DNA from: Lachnospiraceae bacterium
GTDB taxonomy: Bacteria; Bacillota; Clostridia; Lachnospirales; Lachnospiraceae
DNA: 15,791 bases
Direction of reading: 5' to 3'
Assembly (NCBI GenBank): GCA_900772845.1
Contig: CAAGSD010000131.1
Location: forward strand, 1-15,791
Part shown: positions 6,452 to 14,804 of the stretch, in pieces
How the letters are laid out: each line of letters begins with the position of its first letter
Position numbering within the stretch: position 1 is the first letter of the stretch
The notes under the pieces: generated by a model
Told to the model about the DNA's origin: nothing
The model's input: the letters and a program-made list of their open reading frames with translations, nothing else
Database searches by the model: none
Program-made: the position numbers and the translations under genes

Positions 6452-8545
6452 CTAGTCAATGGGGCTGACAGGGCTCGTACCCGGCAATGGATCAATATTT
6501 TCAAATTCCACGATCCATTGTCCGTCATCCGGGAACCCCGGTGTCTGCCTGTCACAACCATCATATCCTGCCGCCATAATTGCTGCTGCCAATAACAGTG
6601 ATCCATTTCCCGGCAGATACAACGGCAGGTCCTTTCGTCCTGTCTGCCGGTTATTGCCGCTTGTGACATAACAGTTCTTTGGAGATTCCTTCAATAGTAA
6701 CTCTATTGCTTTCTCCGGCTTTCCTAATCTTACCGCAGTCATCGCCATCATGGCAAAATCCCATCCCCACAGGGTAGGATATTTCCAGCATTCCTCTACC
6801 AACTGCAATGTGTTGTCCATAACCGTCCTGTCTATCCGGTCACTGTCGATCAGACCAAAAGCTCCCAGCATAGAGGGGTGATCTCTGTTATACTCCGTAA
6901 ATGTCGTCGGACAATTTTCATGTGCCAGGTACACGCCGTCTTTTTCCGCCAGTTTTGCTATATGCTCTGCTACCTGTTCCCAGAGTTCTTCCTTTTCCCT
7001 GCCGAGTCGTTCTGCCCACCATCCGGCGATCCGCAAGGTATCCCGGAAATACTCCACTTCAAAAGCCGGATTGCACACATCCATTGCCTTATGACATTCC
7101 TGTACCGGTATTACCGGAGCACAGATACTGTAGACTTTTTTCACCGGATCCCATCCCACAAAATCTACCATGAAATCAGCGGTTTCCTTCACCAGTTCCC
7201 AGTTCTCCTCTAAGAATCTGCGATTTCTTTTTCTGCGATATGCCATTTCCAGCATATAGATAATGTGCGGCTGTTGCCACACCAGCAAGGGCGCAATATT
7301 GGAAGGGCAGTCCACTCCTTCCGTGGCGATCATTTTCGGCCATCTTGCTCCTTTGTAGCCGTTTCTTGCCGCATTTTCTCTTGCCTGCTGCAGATGTTCC
7401 CTATACCATGCCAGGCTTCTGTCCAGCAGCTCCTCCTGATGCCACAGCGGAAGCCATGCACAATGCCACAGATACATCTCCAGATGCATTTTACCGTACC
7501 AGCTGTTACATGTCAGTCCTGTCTCCTGCGGAGGTGTTGAACCACTAGAATTGATTGCCATAAGATACTGTGACAAAATAATCCGCCGTTCCAGTTCCCT
7601 TGCTCTGGGGTCAGCGCTTTTATTCAGCTGAATGATACCGCCCCGCTCCCAGAAACGCCCACCCCCTCTTTTGGATGCGTTCATTACTTCCTGTGCAGAT
7701 AAACATTCTGCCTGCTCTTTTTGTTTTCCTAACGCTATGGAGATGTCCAGTTTTTCTCCATTGGCGAAAATACGAAGGGTATGGCTGCCTTCCTTTCGGA
7801 TCTTTCCTCCCTGCGCATAGATACCTGCATAATACTCATCCCTGTCCAGTTGTCTCCACAGAAGCATTTTTTCATCACTCGTCTGCAGTATCGTGGTACG
7901 GTGTCTGTCGTTCTGTGTCCAATCCGATGCGGTAATATCCGAAGCTCCATAGGGGAAATCCAGCACTATACTAATCTTTTTCTCCTTCAGTGCCTCGCTC
8001 TCCAGAGAAAAGGCCAGGATGTCTCTCCCTTCATTGTGACAGGCGGTCCGCACTCTGCAGGCATTGTTCCGTATCTGGAATTCACTGTACAGAATCCCTT
8101 CATACAGAACCAGTTCCTGCCGCACCCCGGTGATATCTTCTGCAGAAATGCTCTCCTCTTCCCACTGCAGGCGGACCCTTACCAGATTCAGTCTGTGGGG
8201 ATTTTCCCGCAGCCAGTTATAGACATCTTCATTGCCCACCTTTTTATCCTGCGGATATTTTAACAGACGTCCTTCTCTGTTTACATATTCCGTCATCACC
8301 AGATCATCCAGTGTATAATTGTACTTTTCCCTGCTTACCGGTTTCGTGTGCCATCCCCATTGTGACATTGTACACAACGGGAGTTCCTGATATTCCTCGT
8401 ATAGCGTCTGCATTCCGGTGATATCCGCCGTAAAAGCAAGTTCTCCGTTTCCTACCGTAAGCGGGGAGTCCGTTGCTATCTCCGTCAGCACCGGATTATG
8501 TCCCGATATCAGTTTCTGCCTGTCTATTTTATGTTCTGCGACCAT
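6452..8545 (-). CDS. Uncharacterised (alpha/alpha)6-barrel glycoside hydrolase, GH65/GH95-like clan
   Basis: This is a 697-residue cytosolic protein with no signal peptide. The first 300 residues look beta-rich, like the super-sandwich domain of GH65/GH95-type enzymes, with GNGELAFTADITGMQTLY at about 33-50. A helical region follows from about 315 to 665. It contains TGLTCNSWYGKMHLEMYLWH (342-361), ARENAARNGYKGARWP (388-403), EGVDCPSN (409-416) and PTLWGWDFAMMAMTAVRLG (590-608). The ARENA-x-x-x-GYKGA-x-x-P string is the part most like GH65 enzymes. Glu356 and Glu409 are candidate acids, by inference only. AAGGAGC lies 7 bases before ATG 8545, and the gene starts 11 bases after the permease stop. 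It probably trims neutral or rhamnose-type sugars from the imported oligosaccharide, but the substrate is unknown. Confidence 0.7.
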   Translation of the reverse strand: MVAEHKIDRQKLISGHNPVLTEIATDSPLTVGNGELAFTADITGMQTLYEEYQELPLCTMSQWGWHTKPVSREKYNYTLDDLVMTEYVNREGRLLKYPQDKKVGNEDVYNWLRENPHRLNLVRVRLQWEEESISAEDITGVRQELVLYEGILYSEFQIRNNACRVRTACHNEGRDILAFSLESEALKEKKISIVLDFPYGASDITASDWTQNDRHRTTILQTSDEKMLLWRQLDRDEYYAGIYAQGGKIRKEGSHTLRIFANGEKLDISIALGKQKEQAECLSAQEVMNASKRGGGRFWERGGIIQLNKSADPRARELERRIILSQYLMAINSSGSTPPQETGLTCNSWYGKMHLEMYLWHCAWLPLWHQEELLDRSLAWYREHLQQARENAARNGYKGARWPKMIATEGVDCPSNIAPLLVWQQPHIIYMLEMAYRRKRNRRFLEENWELVKETADFMVDFVGWDPVKKVYSICAPVIPVQECHKAMDVCNPAFEVEYFRDTLRIAGWWAERLGREKEELWEQVAEHIAKLAEKDGVYLAHENCPTTFTEYNRDHPSMLGAFGLIDSDRIDRTVMDNTLQLVEECWKYPTLWGWDFAMMAMTAVRLGKPEKAIELLLKESPKNCYVTSGNNRQTGRKDLPLYLPGNGSLLLAAAIMAAGYDGCDRQTPGFPDDGQWIVEFENIDPLPGTSPVSPID

Positions 8546-8556
8546 ACAAATGCTCC

Positions 8557-9444
8557 TTATCCTTTTACTGAACCGATCATAACACCCTTTACAAAATGTT
8601 TCTGTACAAAAGGATATAAAATAATCAGTGGAATACTACCAAATACAATAATAGCATATTTTAATACTTCAATGTTCGCTGCACGCATACTTTGTTCTGC
8701 CGTAGTTGCCATTTCCTCCAAAGCTGCTACCGAATTCATGATATTACGCAGGACTACCTGCAGTGTAAATTTATTCTCTGAAGACAAATAAATAAATGCA
8801 TCAAAATAGGAATTCCAATGAGCAATGGCATAATAAAGTACCAATACTGCCAAAATAGATTTTGACAACGGTAATACCATATTAACCAGAACCCGGATAT
8901 CATCGCATCCATCCAGTCTTGCAGATTCCAACATTTCTCCCGGAATGCTGTTCTGGAAATAGGTTCTTGCAATGATCATGTTATATACCGAAATTGCTCC
9001 CGGTAAGATCAATGCCCACATACTATCCAGCAGTCCGAGGTTTTTGACATTCAGATAAGTAGGAATCAACGGTGCTGTGAAGATCATAACGAAAATAAAC
9101 AGAGCGCTGATCACCTTTCTTCCAATAAAATCCTTTACGGACAATGGATATGCCGCCATAATTGTCAATACAATATTTACGCATGTTCCCACTATAGTAT
9201 ATATAATGGAATTTTTATAACCGGTCAGAAGAGACCTGTTGGAAAATATCTCCTTATATGCATCAATATTCCATCCCTTCGGCCAGAAAGATACCTGTCC
9301 TCTTATGACAGCGCTTGGTGAAGACAAAGACGAAGCTACCACATTGAGAATTGGCATCGCTACCAACAGAAGACATATCATCAGGAGCACAGTATTTACT
9401 ATATAAAATATACGATTACTTTTGCTCATAACTTTTCTTTTCAT
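8557..9444 (-). CDS. Carbohydrate ABC transporter permease, LplC/YtcP type (second subunit)
   Basis: This 295-residue inner-membrane subunit belongs to a CUT1-type oligosaccharide importer. About six hydrophobic segments are visible, the first at about 13-38. The cytoplasmic EAA loop that docks the ATPase is at about 170-194 (EMLESARLDGCDDIRVLVNM then VLPLS). The C-terminus, FVQKHFVKGVMIGSVKG, is typical of this subfamily. AGGGAGG lies 8 bases upstream of ATG 9444 and overlaps the stop region of the first permease, so the pair is tightly coupled. A second in-frame ATG at 9429 is possible but lacks that spacing. Confidence 0.92.
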   Translation of the reverse strand: MKRKVMSKSNRIFYIVNTVLLMICLLLVAMPILNVVASSLSSPSAVIRGQVSFWPKGWNIDAYKEIFSNRSLLTGYKNSIIYTIVGTCVNIVLTIMAAYPLSVKDFIGRKVISALFIFVMIFTAPLIPTYLNVKNLGLLDSMWALILPGAISVYNMIIARTYFQNSIPGEMLESARLDGCDDIRVLVNMVLPLSKSILAVLVLYYAIAHWNSYFDAFIYLSSENKFTLQVVLRNIMNSVAALEEMATTAEQSMRAANIEVLKYAIIVFGSIPLIILYPFVQKHFVKGVMIGSVKG

Positions 9445-9457
9445 CTTATGTTCCTCC

Positions 9458-10405
9458 CTATATCAGACTGGTATCGGCAACCTTATCCGCTATTTTGTTT
9501 ACAACCAGCAATAATATCAGAGATACCACTGACTGGAATATACCAATTGCTGTCGAATAGCTATACTGCATTCCGCTCAGACCGATACGATAAACATACG
9601 TTGAGATAATGTCTGAAGTTGCCATGTTTAAATCATTTTGCAAGAGCAGTACTTTTTCATATCCTATTGTCAAAATATGCCCACAGGACATGATCAACAG
9701 AATTACTGCTGTCGGCATGATACTGGGAATGTCAATATACCTGATTCTTTGCCAGATATTCGCACCGTCCACGGTTGCTGCCTCATGTAATTCCTGGTCT
9801 ACCGCAGCAAGCGCAGAGATATAAATTACGGCATTGTAACCCGTTTTCTGCCATACATCAGAGAAAACATATAATGTTTTGAACAATTTAGGCTCTCCCA
9901 TAAAATGAATGGCCTGTCCTCCCAGATTCTCGATCAGGTGATTCACCGGACCCGTCAGAGATAACATCTGTGACAGAATACCTACGATCAAAACGGTAGA
10001 AATAAAATAAGGCATATACGTTACCATCTGTACCGTCTTTCCGAACCATCGCACTCTGACATAGTTCAATGCAATCGCAAGAATGATCGGTGGAAAAACT
10101 CCCAATACAATACCGTACACAGACAAGCCCAATGTATTACCCATCAGTCTCCAGAACTGTGGTGACTGGAAAAACATCTTGAAATACTTAAGTCCTACAA
10201 ACGGGCTGTGCCAGATACCTCCTTTGAAATTGTAATCCCGGAATGCGATCTGCGATCCAATAATAGGCATATATTTAAAAACGATCAGATAAACCAGAGG
10301 CAGTGCTACGATCAGATATAACTGCCAATGCCTTTTTATGCTGCGTATTGTATTTTTTGCATGCTGTTTTTTATGTTCCGGACGAATTGTTTTCTTAGGC
10401 TTCAT
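9458..10405 (-). CDS. Carbohydrate ABC transporter permease, LplB/YteP type (first subunit)
   Basis: This 315-residue membrane protein pairs with the following permease to form the channel. A basic N-terminus (residues 1-26, rich in Lys, Arg and His) precedes a first TM at about 28-46, followed by the family-typical PIIGSQIAFRDYNFKGG (about 47-63). The EAA loop HEAATVDGANIWQRIRYIDI is at about 207-226, followed by PSIMP. AAGGAAG lies just upstream of ATG 10405. It is separated from the binding-protein gene by 80 bases containing a hairpin, and from the next permease by 13 bases. No ATPase gene is present in the cluster; this importer type commonly uses a shared MsmX/MsmK-like ATPase encoded elsewhere. 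Confidence 0.92.
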   Translation of the reverse strand: MKPKKTIRPEHKKQHAKNTIRSIKRHWQLYLIVALPLVYLIVFKYMPIIGSQIAFRDYNFKGGIWHSPFVGLKYFKMFFQSPQFWRLMGNTLGLSVYGIVLGVFPPIILAIALNYVRVRWFGKTVQMVTYMPYFISTVLIVGILSQMLSLTGPVNHLIENLGGQAIHFMGEPKLFKTLYVFSDVWQKTGYNAVIYISALAAVDQELHEAATVDGANIWQRIRYIDIPSIMPTAVILLIMSCGHILTIGYEKVLLLQNDLNMATSDIISTYVYRIGLSGMQYSYSTAIGIFQSVVSLILLLVVNKIADKVADTSLI

Positions 10406-10420
10406 TTTCTTCCTTCTTTC

Positions 10421-10455
10421 TATAAAAGGAGGGCTGCCTTAATGCAGTCCCCCTT
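10421..10455 (-). terminator. Intra-operon hairpin, probable partial terminator after the binding-protein gene
   Basis: Arms at 10444-10455 and 10426-10437 form a 12-base stem (one G-U, one A-C mismatch) with a 6-base loop, followed on the - strand by TTTTATA. Such a structure between a binding-protein gene and its permease genes usually lets only part of the transcripts through, giving an excess of binding protein, and may also protect the upstream mRNA from 3' decay. Confidence 0.6.
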
Positions 10456-10485
10456 GCAAATGTTTCAAAAGGCTTTCCCGATCTC

Positions 10486-12210
10486 CTATTTTGCAAAAGA
10501 AGATTCATCATATGCCTTCTGTAATAACTCCAAATATCTCTCCAGTCCTACATTATTCAGGGCACTGATATAGCCATCCCATTCTGCATCAATATCCTTT
10601 GCTCCGGTAATAAACTGCACCATATATTCTTTCTGAACATCCATAACATTGGTCTTAAGCAAAGACATTTCGCTGGAGTCTTCCTGGCTCATATATAAAT
10701 CCGGCATTACCGACTCTCTGGACTGTCGCACCTTTTCATGTTCAAGAGACGCTCTGTAAATAACCACATTTCGACCATTGACCGGCTTAACATCCTCCGC
10801 ATACGGATCCGGGTTCGTAGCTTCTGCAAGCAGGAAATCCGGTGTACGCACCAATGCCGTAACCTGATTCAAAGTTACATTGGCTGTGGAAGCATCCAGT
10901 TTCTTATAGAGTGCTTTTGTCACACCATCCATGCCTACTTCTGTCGTATCATCATCCAGCATGACATAATTCACACCTTCTTTTCCAAGAATAGCTCTGT
11001 ATGTCTGCGTCTCAATATAATCCAGCAGACGGAATGCTGCTTCGGGATTACTGCAGCTGCTCGAAATAAATGTCATACCTGTCTGGAACATAACATAAGG
11101 ATTCCAGGATGCCACGCATTGACCACTCGGTCCTGTCAAAGGTGCCAGTGACTGATACTGCTGCCATTTATCAGAATACGGTTCTGTCGTCAGATCACAG
11201 GCATATCCCGGTCTCTGGGCCAGAAATGCTCCGATGACACATTCATCCCCTGCTTCATTTATGTTTACCTGATTATTCTTATCCTGCGTAAAAGATTCTG
11301 GGTTTAATAATCCTTCACTATACAGCTGTTTTAAATATTTCAGGCCTTCTTTGTAGCCTTCCTGAACCGGCGCAAACGTCACTTTTCCGTTATCTAAATA
11401 CAATTTATTTGTCTCAGAAGTCAGTTGAAACGGATTCATTAGAAATCCATCAATCTGTGTACCCGCTCCGGAAGTCACTGTTGACAAAGGAATTTCGTCA
11501 TTGAGATCTCCATTGCCATTGGCATCCTGCTCCTTAAAAGCTTTCATGACCTGATAAAACTCTTCCGTAGTTGTCGGCATCTCTAATCCCAGATTATCCA
11601 GCCACTGCGTATTGATCCACAATTTCATATTGTATTGTACATGCAGGGATCCATCTACATTCGGTAAAGAATAAATATTACCGTTCGGAGTTGTTATATA
11701 GTCTCTCAGCCCCTCTATTTCATCCAGTGCCTGCTTATAACCTACTGAAACAGTGTCCAGATAATCGTTTAAAGGTAAAATCAGTCCCTGCTCTCCCAGC
11801 GCCTGTTCTGTTGCTTTGTCATAGTGGTTACTACTGCCTACACCAGTTAAAATAATATCCGGAAGATCTCCCGAAGCGAACATGGTGCTCAGCTTTTCCT
11901 GTACATTATCTGAAGCCGCACAGGTCTGCCACTCCAAATGGATTCCCGTTGTCTCTTCAAGTTCTTTTACCATTTCATTATCTTCCCAGCTGCCATCCGG
12001 ATTTGCAGGTGCAAACACCGTCAGAGTCACGGGCTCATTTACAATGGGAAGTTGTCCCGGTTCATTAAACAATGAATTATCCCCTGTTTGTGTCTGACCT
12101 GCTTCTGCTCCTGATGATCCTGCTGCCTGTTTGGATGATCCGCACCCGGTAAACATTCCTGTCATAAGCATGCATGCTGTTAAAAGTGCTACAATTTTTT
12201 TCTTCTTCAT
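10486..12210 (-). CDS. Extracellular solute-binding lipoprotein of the sugar importer (LplA-like)
   Basis: This 574-residue lipoprotein captures the oligosaccharide at the outer face of the membrane and delivers it to the two permeases. The signal peptide is clear: KKKK at 2-5, a hydrophobic core, and lipobox FTGC with Cys23 as the lipid anchor. A Ser/Gly/Ala/Gln-rich spacer follows (about 24-45). The calcium-loop-like DANGNGDLNDEIPL at about 229-242 is typical of this large binding-protein subgroup. The ATG at 12210 was chosen because the signal peptide begins there; the frame is open further upstream (to 12345), but that part shows no protein character and overlaps a leader hairpin. The RBS is a GGCGAGG-like site about 7 bases upstream. 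It is the first gene of the operon and probably the most highly expressed. Confidence 0.92.
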   Translation of the reverse strand: MKKKKIVALLTACMLMTGMFTGCGSSKQAAGSSGAEAGQTQTGDNSLFNEPGQLPIVNEPVTLTVFAPANPDGSWEDNEMVKELEETTGIHLEWQTCAASDNVQEKLSTMFASGDLPDIILTGVGSSNHYDKATEQALGEQGLILPLNDYLDTVSVGYKQALDEIEGLRDYITTPNGNIYSLPNVDGSLHVQYNMKLWINTQWLDNLGLEMPTTTEEFYQVMKAFKEQDANGNGDLNDEIPLSTVTSGAGTQIDGFLMNPFQLTSETNKLYLDNGKVTFAPVQEGYKEGLKYLKQLYSEGLLNPESFTQDKNNQVNINEAGDECVIGAFLAQRPGYACDLTTEPYSDKWQQYQSLAPLTGPSGQCVASWNPYVMFQTGMTFISSSCSNPEAAFRLLDYIETQTYRAILGKEGVNYVMLDDDTTEVGMDGVTKALYKKLDASTANVTLNQVTALVRTPDFLLAEATNPDPYAEDVKPVNGRNVVIYRASLEHEKVRQSRESVMPDLYMSQEDSSEMSLLKTNVMDVQKEYMVQFITGAKDIDAEWDGYISALNNVGLERYLELLQKAYDESSFAK

Positions 12211-12237
12211 TTTGTGCCCTCGCCTTCTTTTTTTGCT

Positions 12238-12284
12238 CAGCCCACAGCTTACCGATTTGATTTTTTGTATTTGTACTGTGGCTG
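12238..12284 (-). promoter_or_regulatory. Leader hairpin upstream of the binding-protein gene
   Basis: CTGTGGCTG (12276-12284) pairs with CAGCCCACAG (12238-12247) in a 9-base stem with one bulged base and a 28-base A-rich loop, about 30 bases before the start codon. No T tract follows, so it is a leader structure or an operator dyad rather than a terminator. Farther upstream on the - strand, TTGTTG and TATTGT spaced 17 apart could be a weak promoter, as expected for an activator-dependent operon; this is tentative. Confidence 0.35.
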
Positions 12285-12350
12285 CCTTACGCATTTCACA
12301 ATACAGGCCGAGCACTGAAACAACAACTTGAAATTCCTGATGCAACGTAC

Positions 12351-12408
12351 AAAATCTAAGAAAATGCGCCGTACACTTTCTTAGGTACCGCGCATTTTCT
12401 TAGATTTT
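12351..12408. terminator. Perfect 19-base inverted repeat after the regulator gene, with a second possible fold
   Basis: Bases 12351-12369 and 12390-12408 are perfect inverted copies around a 20-base loop. The hairpin touches the last base of the regulator's stop codon. On the + strand it is followed by TTTTTATTCTTT counted from the stem end; on the - strand the T tract is short (GATTTTG). The loop holds a near-copy of one arm (CTAAGAAAGTG against CTAAGAAAATG), so the distal arm can pair with either, giving a long or a short hairpin. It most likely ends the regulator transcript and blocks antisense transcription. Confidence 0.7.
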
Positions 12409-14678
12409 TATTCTTTCCATGCCGAAGGTGCTATCCCGTAGGCACGTTTAAAGGCCCGTCGGAAGGTTGCGCTGCTTCCGTAACCCACCATCTGAGCAAT
12501 GGTCTCCATATCCCATTTTCCTTCGGCAATTAATTTTTTTGCCTTTTCCAGTCTTAATTTTTCCAAATAGCTGCTAAAAGATTTTCCCATCGTCTCCTTG
12601 AAAAAGATAGAAAAATAGTTTTCTGATAGTCCAAACTCTTCTGCCACCATGGGGACGCCCAGAGATGGATTGCCATAATTTTTCTCCAGATATTCTTCCA
12701 GTTTCTGATAGTATATCTCGCTCTTTCTGCTCCTGCTGTGATAATTTTCTTCGCATAGACGCAGGAACTGTGTTTCCAATACTTCCAATGCTTTGGGAAA
12801 CGACTGTTCCGTCTGTACTTTTTCCAGCAGCTGCTCCGTTTCCATACTTTCTGCCATATTATTACACATTCTTATCAAAGTAGAGGTGATTCCCGATATA
12901 ACGACTTTCCCTCCATTAGCCGACAGATGTATTTTTCCCAGATTTTCTTCTCTTATTTTTATAAAAATTTCTTTTACCTGCTCTGAATTACCGTTTTTTG
13001 TAGCAACCTGTAATTTTTCTTCCATTTCCAGCGGATACCAAGGCATATTCCTTTTCCACAGCTCTCTGCTGTATTCCACTACATTCTGTTTTTCTATTTT
13101 TCCCTTATCAGAGCAATATAACGCCTGTTGATAAGAAAATACAATTTCTCGCTTTTCTGTATAACAGCTGCCGATTCCGACATAAACCTCCTCCGCTCCA
13201 AGCTGTTTCAGTTTCTCTGCTGTCTGCTCCCCTACAAGCAGAGGTTCCATAGGATTTTCCTCTGTACAATATTGCAGCAATGCTACATGGGTCGGATCTA
13301 CCGGATACCATATCTGTTCTGTTTCCGTCTCCGCACATTTTTTTGCCGCTGACAACAGTTTTTCTCCCTCCTCACTGCCAAACACCAGTACATAGTAATC
13401 CTTCTGCACTAACCGGATTCCGGCATGGGCAGCTTCCTCTATAATATTAAGTTCTGTGTCAAATTCTCCGTTCATTAGTAATGTCAGAAAATTTCTTCTC
13501 TCTTTCACGGTCTTTTCCTGTAGCATCGCATTCAAAGACTGATAATCATCCAACAGGGCATGAACTCCCTTCTCCAGATATTCATACTCTGAAATATTTT
13601 CCGTTTTATGAATTTCTCTGTCTTCCAGCATAAAAAATCCCTGCATATTGTCAATCAGGTTATGAATCGGTTTGCTGTACCTTAATGCAAAACAACACCC
13701 AAGGCCAATTTCCAGTACTGCCCCTGTGAAAAGAATCAACCATGCTGCTCTACGAATTCTTTGAAAATCCTGCATTACTACCGCCATCGGAAGAACGGCC
13801 GCAAAATGCATTCCATTTTCTTCCGATGTCTGATTTACCACCAGACAATCTGTTCCATTCCATTTTATCTGCCGGATATCTTCCCCTGTTGCTTCACTTA
13901 GAAACAGATCCGTGTTCTCCGGATCATCACCATCCGCATTGATTTTCCCCAGACTTGCAAGCAGTCTGTCCTCTGCATCATAAATCAGAATTCCTCCCTG
14001 GCGGCTCAACAGTTGTCCAAACATTTGCTCCAGATTTTCTTTTGAAAGCAAAAATTGTACTACAGCATTTGCTTCCTGCTCCTGTTGAATATAATTCCGC
14101 ACAGGGTAGGAAAATGTCATTGCCTGCAAAGTTTCTTCCCCTGTATCTATCTCTTCCAGAGGAAACAACTGCCATGTATCCGCCTCAAAACTCTGTTTTC
14201 TCCAGGTCTCGAAATCCGTATTTTGATAGGTACAATAATTGTCATAGAAAAACTTATCCCCGACTACCATTCCGCTTTTTCGAAATATCAATTCATTTTT
14301 CATAATCACACTGTAATTCTGATAGTGCTCTGAATCCGCAAAGGTCTGGCGAAGCATGTCATTGCATCTGATTAATGCTGCGATATTATTGTCCCCATCC
14401 TTCAATCCGTCCAGAAAATAGACCCACTTTAAATCACTGTCGTTTGATACAGAAAAAGCTCCTGCACACATAATATCCAGTTGCTTTTCAAATGCCATGC
14501 GGCCTTCCGTTAAGTCATTTTTCATAATTTCACTGTAATAGTTCTCTGTACTATTTTTCCAAAATGAAAGTAGCAAAAATACTGCTATAAACGGTGCAGC
14601 CAACAGCGCACCATAAGAAAGCAGCAATGTAGAGTATATTCTCTTCACATGAAAACGTTTTAATTTCTGTTGTGTCAT
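12408..14678 (-). CDS. Membrane sensor fused to an AraC-type DNA-binding domain (regulator of the sugar operon)
   Basis: About 756 residues. Numbered from ATG 14678, TM1 is at about 14-40, an extracytoplasmic sensor region at about 41-308, TM2 at about 309-332 followed by a short HAMP-like stretch and coiled segment, a middle region at about 390-640, and a C-terminal AraC double helix-turn-helix at about 660-756 (VAEEFGLSENYFSIFFKETM and TIAQMVGYGSSATFRRAFKR). This is the one-protein sensor-regulator layout seen beside LplABC-type importers in Firmicutes, where sensing outside the cell drives transcription of the adjacent operon. The frame is open to ATG 14738. I chose 14678 because AGGAG lies 13 bases upstream and a basic stretch leads directly into TM1; 14708 or 14699 are also possible. 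The likely target is the promoter upstream of 12210. Confidence 0.88.
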   Translation of the reverse strand: MTQQKLKRFHVKRIYSTLLLSYGALLAAPFIAVFLLLSFWKNSTENYYSEIMKNDLTEGRMAFEKQLDIMCAGAFSVSNDSDLKWVYFLDGLKDGDNNIAALIRCNDMLRQTFADSEHYQNYSVIMKNELIFRKSGMVVGDKFFYDNYCTYQNTDFETWRKQSFEADTWQLFPLEEIDTGEETLQAMTFSYPVRNYIQQEQEANAVVQFLLSKENLEQMFGQLLSRQGGILIYDAEDRLLASLGKINADGDDPENTDLFLSEATGEDIRQIKWNGTDCLVVNQTSEENGMHFAAVLPMAVVMQDFQRIRRAAWLILFTGAVLEIGLGCCFALRYSKPIHNLIDNMQGFFMLEDREIHKTENISEYEYLEKGVHALLDDYQSLNAMLQEKTVKERRNFLTLLMNGEFDTELNIIEEAAHAGIRLVQKDYYVLVFGSEEGEKLLSAAKKCAETETEQIWYPVDPTHVALLQYCTEENPMEPLLVGEQTAEKLKQLGAEEVYVGIGSCYTEKREIVFSYQQALYCSDKGKIEKQNVVEYSRELWKRNMPWYPLEMEEKLQVATKNGNSEQVKEIFIKIREENLGKIHLSANGGKVVISGITSTLIRMCNNMAESMETEQLLEKVQTEQSFPKALEVLETQFLRLCEENYHSRSRKSEIYYQKLEEYLEKNYGNPSLGVPMVAEEFGLSENYFSIFFKETMGKSFSSYLEKLRLEKAKKLIAEGKWDMETIAQMVGYGSSATFRRAFKRAYGIAPSAWKE

Positions 14679-14755
14679 TCGTATGGTTATGCTCCTCATT
14701 TTTCTCATGGTCCAAAAAATATCCGGACTTTCGAACATAAAATGTACTTATCTGC

Positions 14756-14796
14756 AAAAAAACAGCAAACACGTACATTATATTACGCATTTGCTG
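14756..14796 (-). terminator. Rho-independent terminator after the ABC-2 permease gene
   Basis: An 11-base stem (14786-14796 with 14763-14773, two G-U pairs) and a 12-base loop are followed on the - strand by seven T's (14762-14756). It starts 8 bases after the permease stop codon and separates that operon from the regulator gene, which must then have its own promoter between about 14760 and 14680. A TACATT at about 14743 on the - strand is a weak -10 candidate. Confidence 0.88.
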
Positions 14797-14804
14797 CATT
14801 GTCA

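Noticed and set aside
6409..6669. 86-codon - strand frame near the hydrolase 3' end
   Set aside because: It overlaps the hydrolase coding sequence in another frame and shows no protein character.
12211..12345. Upstream extension of the binding-protein gene to 12345
   Set aside because: It would place 45 unrelated residues before a textbook lipoprotein signal peptide.
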